This document shows positions 16,028 to 24,628 of a stretch of 64,000 nt of DNA, one piece after another. The translations under genes and the position numbers were made by a program. Position 1 is the first letter of the stretch; every line of letters begins with the position of its first letter. The notes under the pieces are model-generated. The model was not told the origin of the DNA. It saw only the letters and a program-made list of their open reading frames with translations, and did no database searches. The DNA is from Veillonella seminalis (lineage in GTDB: Bacteria > Bacillota > Negativicutes > Veillonellales > Veillonellaceae). The stretch lies in the NCBI RefSeq assembly GCF_003992065.1, contig NZ_RQUZ01000006.1:1-64000 (forward strand), given 5' to 3'.

Positions 16028-17188
16028 TTGGATATACAGGATAAAAAACCGACCCTAAAAACGTTTATTCAATATTCGACCGTTTCCGAACAGATTGGTA
16101 TTATTTCCGTAACGGCTCACGGCGCCAAGTTGGGGCAGCGTTTGCGCAAGTATTTCCTGGCGACATCGCATCATATGGTTGAATGTTTTGAAAAAGAAGG
16201 CCGTCAAAGTGGGGAAGCGGCTACGCTGTTCAGCTCCATGAAGCCTCATATGGAAACATGGTTTAAGACCTATGATAAGCTGCTTTTTATCATGGCTACG
16301 GGTATTGTGGTGCGTATGATAGCCCCGTATATTAAGCATAAGTCGGAAGATCCGGCGGTGGTGGTCATGGATGAACAAGGGCATTTTGCCATCAGCTTAT
16401 TATCCGGTCATTTAGGCGGCGCCAATGAATGGACGGCGGAGATTGCTCAGGTTATCGGCGCTACGCCGGTTATTACGACAGCTACCGATGTGAATGGTAT
16501 TCCGGCGCCCGATGTATTGGCGCGTAAGCTTGAATGCAAGGTGGAAGATTTTGACGCGTTGCGTGAAGTCAATTCGGCTCTCGTAGCCGGTGAAACGGTG
16601 AAATATTATGTAGATGATACGCTGTATTTTTTCCATCAGTATGAAGCGGCAGCGAAGGCACAGGGGATTACGCTCATTCGCTTCAACCCGCATACCGTTA
16701 TGGGCAAGTTCTTATGCGAAGAAGGCGGTGAAAACGTAGCGCGCGTTATCATTACCGATTTATTCCTGCCGGTAGGACCGCGGACGTTGGTACTGAGACC
16801 GCCGACTATGGTGGTAGGTATCGGTTGTCGCCGCGATACGCCCAAAGAATTAATTTTGGAAGCGATTAAAGATTCACTGCTGAATGTGAATCGCTCGCCT
16901 AAGAGTGTGGCTGCCGCCGCTTCGGTGAATGTCAAATCCGATGAAGTCGGTTTGCTGGCGGCTGTAGAAGAGTTACAATGGCCCATTCATTTTTTCACAC
17001 AAGAAGAAATGGCGCCTTTTATAGAAGCAAGTCATATTGAAGAATCTAATTTTGTTAAACAGACGATAGGAGTAGGCAACGTATGCGAAACAACAGCACT
17101 ATTACAGGCCAAGAGCCAAACATTACTACAAAAGAAAACGGTGTATCCGCGAACAACGGTAGCCATCGCCCAGGTACAATCAAAGTAA
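16028..17188 (+). CDS. cbiG: Cobalt-precorrin-5A hydrolase
   Basis: About 386 residues from a TTG at 16028. That codon is 10 bases after GGAG; an alternative GTG at 16019 lies only one base after it, too close to use. Diagnostic blocks are FIMATGIVVRMIAPYIKHK, LLSGHLGGANEWT and VVGIGCRRDTPKE. CbiG opens the delta-lactone of cobalt-precorrin-5A, releasing acetaldehyde. The C-terminal block QTIGVGNVCETTALL is conserved in the family, so the coding really runs to 17188. Its last 106 bases overlap the cbiH frame, an unusually long overlap. Confidence 0.92.
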   Translation: MDIQDKKPTLKTFIQYSTVSEQIGIISVTAHGAKLGQRLRKYFLATSHHMVECFEKEGRQSGEAATLFSSMKPHMETWFKTYDKLLFIMATGIVVRMIAPYIKHKSEDPAVVVMDEQGHFAISLLSGHLGGANEWTAEIAQVIGATPVITTATDVNGIPAPDVLARKLECKVEDFDALREVNSALVAGETVKYYVDDTLYFFHQYEAAAKAQGITLIRFNPHTVMGKFLCEEGGENVARVIITDLFLPVGPRTLVLRPPTMVVGIGCRRDTPKELILEAIKDSLLNVNRSPKSVAAAASVNVKSDEVGLLAAVEELQWPIHFFTQEEMAPFIEASHIEESNFVKQTIGVGNVCETTALLQAKSQTLLQKKTVYPRTTVAIAQVQSK

Positions 17189-17907
17189 TCGGTATCGGAC
17201 CGGGCAACGAAGAATTCATGACGCCGCAAGCTCGCGAAGCTATTTTGGCGGCTGACCGTGTGGTAGGGTATTTGACATACCTCGACCTCATTGCCGATTT
17301 AATTGCGGATAAAGAAAAAGTGGGCACCGCTATGATGCAGGAAGTTGACCGTTGTCAACAGGCTGTAGACTTAGCCATTGAAGGCCACGAAGTAGTGGTT
17401 ATCTCCAGCGGTGACTCCGGCATCTACGGTATGGCTGGTCTCGTTATGGAACTGGCCAACAAAGTACCGGCCGAACAACGTCCTCAAGTTGACATTGTGC
17501 CGGGTCTCAGCGCCGTTAATGTGGCTGCTGCCGTATTGGGTGCTCCTTTGATGCACGACTTCGCCGTTATTTCCTTGAGCGACCTTATGACGCCTTGGGA
17601 TTTAATCAAAAAACGTGCCGATTTGAGCGCTGAAGGGGATATGGTTATTGCCCTTTATAATCCTCGCAGTAAAAAACGTGTAACTCATTTGGATGAAGTA
17701 CGTGAATTGGTTCTTAAACATCGCGATCCTAAAACACCTGTGGGTATCGTACAAAAAGCCGGTCGTCCGGGCCAACATATGGTAATTTCCGACTTGGAAA
17801 ACTTCACTAAAGAAGAAATCGATATGCAGACTTTGGTTATCATCGGCAACAGCCAGACCTATGTTGAAAACGGTCGCATGATTACGCCTCGAGGCTATAA
17901 ATTATGA
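17083..17907 (+). CDS. cbiH: Cobalt-precorrin-3B (C17)-methyltransferase
   Basis: 274 residues. The family core starts at IKVIGIGPGNEEFMTPQA (about residue 34); the preceding 33 residues are polar (NNSTITGQEPNITTKENG) and come from the frame overlapping cbiG. No later start codon in good context is available, and AGGAG at 17069-17073 sits well for the ATG at 17083. Other motifs: VVISSGDSGIYGMAGL, VPGLSAVNVAAAVLGAPL, ALYNPRSKKR. CbiH methylates C17 and contracts the ring. The stop overlaps the next start (ATGA). Confidence 0.94.
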   Translation: MRNNSTITGQEPNITTKENGVSANNGSHRPGTIKVIGIGPGNEEFMTPQAREAILAADRVVGYLTYLDLIADLIADKEKVGTAMMQEVDRCQQAVDLAIEGHEVVVISSGDSGIYGMAGLVMELANKVPAEQRPQVDIVPGLSAVNVAAAVLGAPLMHDFAVISLSDLMTPWDLIKKRADLSAEGDMVIALYNPRSKKRVTHLDEVRELVLKHRDPKTPVGIVQKAGRPGQHMVISDLENFTKEEIDMQTLVIIGNSQTYVENGRMITPRGYKL

Positions 17908-18695
17908 TTTGGGTCATTGCGGGCACATTAGATGGTCGCAATTTAGCAGTAACCGTTCGTGAAACGACGAAGGAACCTGTATTCGTATCGGTCGTCAGCC
18001 AATATGGGGCGCAGCTCGCGGCTCACGAAGGCATCGAAGTACATACGGGGCGTCTCGACAAAGAGGCGATGAAAGAGATTATTGCCGATAAAAATATTCG
18101 TCTTTTGATTGATGCCAGTCATCCGTACGCGGCCGTAGTTACCGCTACGGCACGGGATGCGGCGGCTGAAATGAATATTCCGTTCCTTCGTTTTGAACGC
18201 AAGGAAGTACCGTTGCCTGACTATGATAAATTACATCATGTAAGCAACGAAGCAGAAGCGGCTCAATTGGCCGGTGAACTGGCTAGCGGGCTTAATAAGC
18301 GAGTCTACTTGACGACGGGCAGCAAAACCATGGGGATTTTTGCGAAAGCGGAAGCCCTTCGGGATATTGATGTTTGGACGCGCGTGTTGCCGACGGCGGA
18401 AGTGCTTGGCATCATGGAAGACCTCGGGGTGTCGCCGAAACGGATTATTGCCATGCAGGGTCCGTTCAGTTATGATATGAACAAAGTCATGTTCGCCGAT
18501 ACAAAGGCGGATGTGGTTGTTATGAAGAATTCGGGCCTCGTAGGCGGTTCCGATACGAAACTTCAAGCGGCTATTGATTTAGGTTTACATATAATTGTTA
18601 TTGATCGTCCGGAGCCTGCCAAAGGGGCTATGACCATTTCCACGGCTCAGGAGTTCTGTGATTTATGGGAGGACAAGACAAGTGGAGTACATTAA
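17904..18695 (+). CDS. cbiJ: Cobalt-precorrin-6A reductase
   Basis: 263 residues of the CbiJ/CobK family. The start MIWVIAGTLDGRNLAV is the GTxDGR nucleotide-binding element; LLIDASHPYAAVVTATARDA and VYLTTGSKTMGIFA are further signatures, with VVMKNSGLVGGSDTKLQAA near the C-terminus. The enzyme reduces the macrocycle with NAD(P)H. Its ATG overlaps the cbiH stop by four bases, and its 3' end overlaps cbiC by 14 bases. Confidence 0.93.
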   Translation: MIWVIAGTLDGRNLAVTVRETTKEPVFVSVVSQYGAQLAAHEGIEVHTGRLDKEAMKEIIADKNIRLLIDASHPYAAVVTATARDAAAEMNIPFLRFERKEVPLPDYDKLHHVSNEAEAAQLAGELASGLNKRVYLTTGSKTMGIFAKAEALRDIDVWTRVLPTAEVLGIMEDLGVSPKRIIAMQGPFSYDMNKVMFADTKADVVVMKNSGLVGGSDTKLQAAIDLGLHIIVIDRPEPAKGAMTISTAQEFCDLWEDKTSGVH

Positions 18696-19356
18696 AAATC
18701 CTAAAGCTATTGAAGATAAAAGTATGGAAATCATTTATCCATACGTTAAAGATTTAAATCTTACCGATGATGAAGTGCGTGTATATTCCCGCACCATCCA
18801 TGCATCCGGTGACGTAGAATACGCTCAGCTCGTGCGTACCAGTCCCGATGCGGTAAAAAAAGGGATTGAAGCGTTGCAAAACGGTGCTCATGTGTACTGC
18901 GACGTAGAAATGGTTCGCACCGGTATCAATAAACCGGCCTTAGCCCTTCGCGGCAGTGAAGTACATTGCCTCATTAAAGATGAAAAAGTTGCTGAATTGG
19001 CTAAAGAATTGGGTGTAACCCGTTCCATCGCCGCTATGCGTACGTTCGGTAAACAATTAGACGGTCAGATCGTTGCTATCGGTAATGCACCAACTGCTCT
19101 TTATGAAGTATTGCGTCTCGCCTTGGAAGAAGGCGTTAAACCGGCTCTTATTATCGGTATTCCGGTAGGCTTCGTCGGTGCTGCTGAATCTAAAGATTAT
19201 TTGATGGAAGTATCGCCGGTACCGTACATTACGGTAAAAGGCAATAAAGGCGGTAGCCCGATTGCCGCTTCCGTTGTAAATGCCTTACTTTATACCGGCG
19301 TAAAACGTGACGGTATGTTGTTTGTGCAAGACAACGAGTCCAAGAAAAATGACTAA
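18682..19356 (+). CDS. cbiC: Cobalt-precorrin-8X methylmutase
   Basis: 224 residues from the GTG at 18682, 8 bases after GGGAGGA; a longer frame from 18658 lacks an RBS. Conserved blocks: YIKNPKAIEDKSMEII, RTIHASGDVEYA with the catalytic His, and PALIIGIPVGFVGAAESK. CbiC moves the C11 methyl to C12 to give cobyrinate. The last 8 bases overlap the next gene, the ABC permease, so the transporter genes belong to the same operon. Confidence 0.95.
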   Translation: MEYIKNPKAIEDKSMEIIYPYVKDLNLTDDEVRVYSRTIHASGDVEYAQLVRTSPDAVKKGIEALQNGAHVYCDVEMVRTGINKPALALRGSEVHCLIKDEKVAELAKELGVTRSIAAMRTFGKQLDGQIVAIGNAPTALYEVLRLALEEGVKPALIIGIPVGFVGAAESKDYLMEVSPVPYITVKGNKGGSPIAASVVNALLYTGVKRDGMLFVQDNESKKND

Positions 19357-20398
19357 TCAGAGTAATCATCCGCAAGAAGCGAGTACCGTAAATAAAGGCG
19401 GCCGGTCAAATGAACGTCATCGCAATGTGACGCGCAGTTTTATAGTACTCAGCTTTTTGGCATTGGCTGTTGCCGCTATGATTATTTCACTTGTGTTCGG
19501 TTCAGCGGATATAACTTTGAGCAAAATTTGGCAAACCTTATGGAGCTCCGAACTAAAAGATACACAGGATATGGTTATTTGGAATATCCGTTTTCCTCGT
19601 AATATTGTAGCCGCCTTAGTAGGTGCCAATTTGGCGGTAGCCGGTGCCATTTTGCAGGCTGTTATGAAAAACCCGTTGGCTGATCCTCAGATTGTGGGGG
19701 TTTCCTCCGGTGCCGGTTTGGCCGGTGTTATTATCCTGATTCTCTTCCCAAGCTGGGAATATTTGGTACCGCTGGTGGCCTTCGTAGGTGCTTTGGCGGC
19801 AGCTCTTATGGTATATGCCTTAGCTTGGAAAAACGGAATTCGACCGACCCGTATTATTTTGGCCGGTGTGGCGGTAGCGGCCTTTTTAGGCTCCGGTATT
19901 TCCGCTTTACTGGTGTTCTACGGCGACCGCGTGCAAGGTGCCTTACTGTGGATGGTAGGGGGCTTATCGGCACGCAGTTGGCCACAGGTATATCTGTTGG
20001 CACCGTACACGGTTATCGGTTTAATTACGGCCTTCTTGGGCTCACAGCGACTCACAATTCTGAGTCTTGGTGATGAAACCGCCAAGGGGTTGGGTTTGCC
20101 GGTAGAACAGACGCGTTTTACTATGACGGCAGTGGCTGCTTTTTTGGCGGCCAGTGCGGTCAGTGTGGCCGGTCTTATCGGGTTTGTGGGGCTTGTCATT
20201 CCTCATGTGGCACGTATGCTTATAGGAACCGATTATAAATTCTTACTGCCCGGTTCGGCGTTCTTGGGGGCCGCTGTTCTTGTTATCAGCGATACGCTGG
20301 GACGTGTGCTTTTTAGCCCTGTAGAAGTGCCGGTTGGCATTATCATGGCCTTCTTCGGTGCACCGTTCTTCTTATATTTGTTGCGGAGGGATGCTTAA
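19349..20398 (+). CDS. FecCD-family ABC permease (corrinoid/metal-complex uptake)
   Basis: 349 residues from the ATG at 19349, which overlaps the cbiC stop region. A ~30-residue polar N-terminal tail precedes about ten membrane segments. Family signatures: IRFPRNIVAALVGANLAVAG, MKNPLADPQIVGVSSGAG, and GLIGFVGLVIPHVARMLIG. This family (BtuC, FecCD, FhuB) forms the channel for vitamin B12, haem or siderophores. Its place directly behind cbi genes suggests cobalamin, cobinamide or a cobalt complex. The stop and the ATPase start overlap as TAATG. Confidence 0.88.
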   Translation: MTNQSNHPQEASTVNKGGRSNERHRNVTRSFIVLSFLALAVAAMIISLVFGSADITLSKIWQTLWSSELKDTQDMVIWNIRFPRNIVAALVGANLAVAGAILQAVMKNPLADPQIVGVSSGAGLAGVIILILFPSWEYLVPLVAFVGALAAALMVYALAWKNGIRPTRIILAGVAVAAFLGSGISALLVFYGDRVQGALLWMVGGLSARSWPQVYLLAPYTVIGLITAFLGSQRLTILSLGDETAKGLGLPVEQTRFTMTAVAAFLAASAVSVAGLIGFVGLVIPHVARMLIGTDYKFLLPGSAFLGAAVLVISDTLGRVLFSPVEVPVGIIMAFFGAPFFLYLLRRDA

Positions 20399-21225
20399 TG
20401 ACTATGAGTAATCAAGTACAAATATCTGCAGCAACAGGAACGGTTCCGGCTATTGCTGTTGAAAACATTGTGGTTTCCTTTGAACAAAAAGATGTGTTGA
20501 AGGGCATTACCTGGGAAGTGCCGACCGGTGCAATTACGACGCTTATCGGACCTAACGGATGCGGTAAAAGTACACTATTAAAATGTATTACCGGCAGTGT
20601 TAAGCCGATTAACGGTACCATTTATATCAGTGGTCAAAAAGCATTGTCCTATTCGCCACGTTCCTTGGCACAGCGGATGGCCTTCTTACCGCAATCCCCG
20701 GAAGTTCCTCGCGATATGGTGGTGGAAGAACTCATTTATTGTGGGCGTTTTCCGCATCAGAATTGGTGGCGTAATACGGCTGGTGAAGACCGTAAAGCCG
20801 TGGAAAGTGCTATGGCGGTAACAAAAACGACGCATTTGCGTAACCAACCGGTGTCATCATTATCCGGTGGGGAGCGACAGCGCGTTTGGATTGCGATGGC
20901 CTTGGCACAGGAACCGGATATTTTGCTCTTGGATGAACCGACGACGTATCTGGATATTAATCATCAGTTCGAAGTGATGGAATTGCTCCGTCGTTTGAAT
21001 CGCGAACAAGGACTTACCGTAGTTATGGTGCTTCATGAACTTAATCAGGCCGCTCGCTACTCCGATCAGGTGGCGGTGCTTCATCAAGGGCATTTGGCAG
21101 CTATGGGCAATCCAAAGACGGTTATGACGGCTGAACTTTTGAAAACTGTATTTTCAGTGGAATCTGTTATCGAAGAGGGCCCCGATAACAGCCCGTATAT
21201 TAAAATCGAAGGGCTTGTGCCGTAA
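20398..21225 (+). CDS. FepC/BtuD-type ABC transporter ATPase
   Basis: 275 residues. Walker A GPNGCGKST, the Q-loop in FLPQSPEVP, signature LSGGERQRVWIAMALAQ, Walker B ILLLDEPTTYLD and the switch His in VLHELNQAARYS are all present. It powers the FecCD-type permease encoded immediately upstream. A ~20-residue Ala/Thr-rich tail comes before the core. Two candidate ATGs lie six bases apart; the first couples with the permease stop. A bidirectional terminator follows. Confidence 0.92.
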   Translation: MTMSNQVQISAATGTVPAIAVENIVVSFEQKDVLKGITWEVPTGAITTLIGPNGCGKSTLLKCITGSVKPINGTIYISGQKALSYSPRSLAQRMAFLPQSPEVPRDMVVEELIYCGRFPHQNWWRNTAGEDRKAVESAMAVTKTTHLRNQPVSSLSGGERQRVWIAMALAQEPDILLLDEPTTYLDINHQFEVMELLRRLNREQGLTVVMVLHELNQAARYSDQVAVLHQGHLAAMGNPKTVMTAELLKTVFSVESVIEEGPDNSPYIKIEGLVP

Positions 21226-21328
21226 GCTGAGTGATTCGATTGTGGGAATAACAATCGAATACCGCTAGAATAGCAATAACATAGCAATAACATAACAGAA
21301 CAGGCGATAGAATCTTATAATTGCCATT

Positions 21329-21397
21329 AAAAAAGAGGCGTTACCGAACGGTTGATGAATGTCATCAGCGTTCGGTAGAGCCTCTTAGTTTTTTTGT
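21329..21397. terminator. Bidirectional terminator between the ABC ATPase and binding-protein genes
   Basis: AAGAGGC and TACCGAACG (21332-21350) pair with CGTTCGGTA and GCCTCTT around a loop containing GATGAATGTCATC, with an A run before and a T run after. It separates two convergent genes. Confidence 0.85.
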
Positions 21398-21434
21398 ATG
21401 GTACAGAATCTGTTGGTTTTAGCTATGTATCAAA

Positions 21435-22385
21435 TTAGAATGTTACATCGATGCCGTAGGCCATTTTTACAAGTTCTGCCATAGCGTCCGGCGTATGCAA
21501 GCCCGGATTCAATAAGAACCAATTGGATGGCAAGTAGAATACCTTTCCGTTTTTAACAGCTTTTAAATTCTGCCAAGCAGGATTGCTCGTCATTTCTTTT
21601 TCCATTGTTTTGGTTATTTCGTCTTTTTTGCCCATTGTAGCGATGAAGATGATGTCAGGATCGTCTGAAGCCAAGGTTTCTAAAGAATATGGAATCGTTT
21701 TGGCGGATTTGTCAAAATCGCCATGTTGTAATACCACATTCTGCATGCCCAATTCTTCAACTATAGCGGCTGTTACAGCTAAGGTGGTTTCGGCGGTTAC
21801 GGCTTTACCGGTAGCGCGTAATACGGCTACACGGGCAGGGGGTACATCTTTAATGGCTGCTTTTACTTTGTCAATTTTACCGTTATATTGAGCAATGACT
21901 TCTTTGGCTTTATCTTCGTGATTTGTCAATTGGCCTAAGAATTGTAAAAGAGGCACATTGTCTTTAATGCCGTCATAGGCAATTAAAATATACGGTAATT
22001 TATTGCTCTGTAATTGACCTTCATATTTACCGTGCTGATTGCTGAGGCCGATTACCAAATCCGGTTTTAAGCCTAAAAGTTGTTCCATGTTGATGTTGGC
22101 GGTTTGACCCAAGGATGGTAATTCTTTAAGATTAGCCGGCAATTCATCGGTTGTTTCTACTCGACTTACGGACTTACCGTCAACGGCGTCAAGAAAGTAG
22201 AGTAGGGAGTTGGACAATACGGCGATTCGTTCGGGTTTAGCCGGTACCGTATACGTTTGATTTTTGTACGTCAGAGTACGGGTTTCATTAGACGATGTTG
22301 AGTCTGTTTTGCCACAGCCGGCAAGGAGGGTCATAATGACTGTCATCGCCATTACAATGATGGTTAAACGTGAAAATTTTTTCAT
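21435..22385 (-). CDS. Periplasmic substrate-binding lipoprotein of the BtuF/FepB type
   Basis: 316 residues. The signal peptide ends in a lipobox LLAGC with Cys24 as the lipidated residue. The class III binding-protein fold is indicated by RIAVLSNSLLYFLDAV, LPSLGQTANINMEQLLGLKPDLVIG and PDIIFIATMGKK. It is the likely partner of the permease and ATPase encoded convergently, although it sits on the other strand under its own promoter. Ligand: a corrinoid or cobalt complex by context, but haem or a siderophore is possible. Confidence 0.85.
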   Translation of the reverse strand: MKKFSRLTIIVMAMTVIMTLLAGCGKTDSTSSNETRTLTYKNQTYTVPAKPERIAVLSNSLLYFLDAVDGKSVSRVETTDELPANLKELPSLGQTANINMEQLLGLKPDLVIGLSNQHGKYEGQLQSNKLPYILIAYDGIKDNVPLLQFLGQLTNHEDKAKEVIAQYNGKIDKVKAAIKDVPPARVAVLRATGKAVTAETTLAVTAAIVEELGMQNVVLQHGDFDKSAKTIPYSLETLASDDPDIIFIATMGKKDEITKTMEKEMTSNPAWQNLKAVKNGKVFYLPSNWFLLNPGLHTPDAMAELVKMAYGIDVTF

Positions 22386-22557
22386 AATACACCTGCCTGA
22401 TAGATTATAGCGAATTTAGTTCGTAAAGATAGAAGTACGATTACATGTTGTACTGCTTATTTGTACTATACCACAGGTTGTATCGCTTGCCTATGGCTTT
22501 AATATAGTTGAATTCCGTAAAAGACAATTTTAATGGCTTTACAATTTATAAGACAAT

Positions 22558-22614
22558 CAAAAGAGGCTGCAAGTAAAATGTGATATACTCTACATTTTCT
22601 TACAGCCTCCTTAT
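22558..22614 (-). terminator. Terminator of the exported CbiK gene
   Basis: On the minus strand AGGCTGTAAGAAAATGT pairs with ACATTTTACTTGCAGCCT, followed by CTTTTGA. It lies just after the cbiK stop. Confidence 0.75.
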
Positions 22615-22662
22615 TATTTGACTTAACCCTTACGGTAAAAAGTAACGGGTTGGTTACTTATC

Positions 22663-23682
22663 TTATTTAGCGTCGTTTTCAAGGGCTTCCCAAGCTTCTT
22701 GAGCATGAGCGGCAAACAAGTCACGGACTTTTTGATTTTCGCCAAGACCATGAATGTAAGTGTCTACTTTGAAGCCGTCAGCCATCAAGATGGATTTATG
22801 GGAATCAGGTTCGTCACCGGACATATCATTGTTAGCATGGTCACCGGCTACCATCATGAATGGCATAAGGGTTACATGGTTAATGCCTTTAGCTTTTAAT
22901 TGAGGGATAATGTCTTCAAGACTTGGCCAACCTTCTACAGTGTAGATGTAAGTGTTTTTAAGACCTGCAGATTCCAAGCGATCTTGGATTACAGCGTAGT
23001 AAGCGTTGGAAGGATCAGGAGTACCATGAGCCATAATAAGAACAGCGTCTTTAGGACCAACTTTAGGGAACTGAGTAGCTACAGCTTGTACTGTTTTAGC
23101 GATATCGTCAGTTTGACCTTCCTGGCCCATCCAGTACATGAGTGGTGTACCGAATGTCATTTTTTTGAAGTTATGTTTGTACTGGTTGTAAACAGCGGTT
23201 TTGTAGTTGTATTCGATACCAGGGATTACGTCAAGAGTTGCCAAAGCAACGCGAGTGTAACCTTCAGCTTTTAATTGATCAAGAGCTTCTTCAGGGGTAG
23301 GGTAAGTGATACCTTCTTTAGCTTTGATGCGGTCGATAATGATATGGGATGTGAAAGCAGTTACTACTTTTACGCCCGGATGTTGTTCCTGAATTTCTTT
23401 AACGGTAGCACCAATTGTTTTAGCACGAGTGTCAGTGAAAGTAGTACCAAAGCTCATTACTACGATAGCATCTTTGTTTGGTGCTTTAGCCAATACAGGA
23501 TCGGTTGTGTTGTAAGTACGAACACCGATTTCAGTTGCTTCCAATAATGCAGGTGTAGCCGTTGTTACTTCATCACTTAATTTGTAAGCTGCATCTGCTT
23601 GGGTACCAAGGAATCCGAAACCTGTTAATGCGGCCACTGCCAACGTTGTAGCTAATGCTTTCTTGAAAATTTGTTTACTCAT
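22663..23682 (-). CDS. cbiK: Exported sirohydrochlorin cobaltochelatase (CbiK type with signal peptide)
   Basis: 339 residues from the ATG at 23682 after GAGGAG; an in-frame GTG three codons upstream is also possible. A Sec signal peptide is clear (KKALATTLAVAALTGFGFLG, then QADA). The mature part is CbiK-like: VVMSFGTTFTDTR, the metal His in LIMAHGTPDPSNAYY, and a second in MMVAGDHANNDMSGDEPDS. Periplasmic CbiK forms are known in sulfate reducers, where export suggests roles beyond B12 synthesis such as metal or haem handling. A cobalamin riboswitch and terminator precede it, so it is repressed when B12 is plentiful. Confidence 0.9.
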   Translation of the reverse strand: MSKQIFKKALATTLAVAALTGFGFLGTQADAAYKLSDEVTTATPALLEATEIGVRTYNTTDPVLAKAPNKDAIVVMSFGTTFTDTRAKTIGATVKEIQEQHPGVKVVTAFTSHIIIDRIKAKEGITYPTPEEALDQLKAEGYTRVALATLDVIPGIEYNYKTAVYNQYKHNFKKMTFGTPLMYWMGQEGQTDDIAKTVQAVATQFPKVGPKDAVLIMAHGTPDPSNAYYAVIQDRLESAGLKNTYIYTVEGWPSLEDIIPQLKAKGINHVTLMPFMMVAGDHANNDMSGDEPDSHKSILMADGFKVDTYIHGLGENQKVRDLFAAHAQEAWEALENDAK

Positions 23683-23746
23683 TTCATTCACTCCTCGTGA
23701 TAAAAAGAAGATTAAAAAAATAAAACTAAAAAATAAAATTAAATAC

Positions 23747-23775
23747 AAAAAAACCTCTGCCCACGCGAGCAGAGG
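23747..23775 (-). terminator. Terminator between the cobalamin riboswitch and cbiK
   Basis: On the minus strand CCTCTGCTCGCG-TGGGCAGAGG forms a tight hairpin followed by seven T. It is the likely expression platform of the riboswitch. Confidence 0.85.
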
Positions 23776-23895
23776 AATAATACACTAGTGATGCTAAGCA
23801 CCTGACGGAAATCATTAGATAATAAGCTTAATAAAGTTTATTATAAATGTATAAATTATTGTATGTCAGTGTATAGTACAAGTAGTGACATTGAT

Positions 23896-24086
23896 TAACC
23901 TCGCCATCGTTCGTGGGTTATCGGCAATCCATCAAGGCAGGTCTTCTGGCTCAAGTTCAACGCAACAATCACCTTCCCGGAAAGTTCCAGTGGCATCTTG
24001 ATTGTGCTCCCTCTTACAGCGGCGGGACCGCGGCAGCTTTTACTGCTCTTCTCTTTTAAGTCGTGCACCTTGAAGGTCGTATTCAT
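23896..24086 (-). promoter_or_regulatory. Cobalamin riboswitch upstream of exported cbiK
   Basis: On the minus strand the leader shows the conserved elements of the AdoCbl class in order: AAGGTGCA near 24068, GCCGCGGTCCCGCCGCTGT, GAGGGAGC, GCCACTGG (the B12-box core region), CCGGGAAGGTG, and GAGCCAGAAGACCTGCC. It lies between a consensus promoter and a terminator ahead of the gene. The elements are seen directly; the mechanism is known for the family. Confidence 0.93.
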
Positions 24087-24095
24087 TTGATAATC

Positions 24096-24124
24096 ATTAT
24101 AGTGGAATAAATGTCCACTGTCAA
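24096..24124 (-). promoter_or_regulatory. Consensus promoter for the riboswitch-cbiK transcript
   Basis: TTGACA (24119-24124) and TATAAT (24096-24101) on the minus strand are separated by exactly 17 bases. Confidence 0.85.
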
Positions 24125-24248
24125 TGCAATACCGGGTAGGGTATACCTGGGGAGAATGAGTAATAACTTTTGGTTATTTGTGTCGTACTTTTTTGTTTAT
24201 ACATAGGCAAAGCCGGCAAAGTTTGGTACTATGAATATAGAATATTAT

Positions 24249-24276
24249 TTGTCATACGGCAATTGTACTCTATGAT
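24249..24276 (+). promoter_or_regulatory. Possible promoter for the DnaA-domain-I-like gene
   Basis: TTGTCA (24249-24254) and TATGAT (24271-24276) are spaced by 16 bases, about 35 bases before the start codon. Confidence 0.45.
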
Positions 24277-24310
24277 TAATGACAATTATATTACAAAGGA
24301 GGTCCATATA

Positions 24311-24628
24311 ATGGATCAATTTACAAATGCTGCCGGTCCTCGTGAAGTATCGGAATCGGTATATGAAGTGGCGTTTACGCCTGCATTGGAACGTGAAGAA
24401 TATCAAACAGAACCGTTACATTCTAAATTATTGGAATTGCAACAGGCCATGGGTGAAGATGATTTCAACGAATATATTAACAGTTTATTACGTATCACGT
24501 ATAACGGTAAGCAATTGTGGCTCATCACGAAGAGTGAACGTAAACGTACCTTAATTGAAGGTAAATATTTGCCTATGATTGCTGAAATTTTTGGTGTTGT
24601 AGCACCGCGTGTGTTCTCGCAACCTTAA
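24311..24628 (+). CDS. Small protein resembling DnaA domain I
   Basis: 105 residues from the ATG at 24311, which follows a near-perfect AAAGGAGGT. A ~30-residue acidic N-terminal part precedes a ~65-residue domain. Its pattern (LLELQQAMGEDDFNEYINSL, then ITYNGKQLWLITKSE, then LIEGKYLPMIAEIFGV) follows that of DnaA domain I: a conserved Phe and aromatic, a beta strand with NGK/L, then a helix with Y-L-x-x-I. No ATPase or DNA-binding domain is present. If the match holds, it could interact with DnaA, DnaB or similar partners. The resemblance is from inspection only. A 520-base repeat-bearing AT-rich gap follows. Confidence 0.5.
   Translation: MDQFTNAAGPREVSESVYEVAFTPALEREEYQTEPLHSKLLELQQAMGEDDFNEYINSLLRITYNGKQLWLITKSERKRTLIEGKYLPMIAEIFGVVAPRVFSQP

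Noticed and set aside
23895-24086. 63-residue frame across the cobalamin riboswitch
   Set aside because: The conserved RNA elements explain the sequence; the frame has no RBS and no domain.
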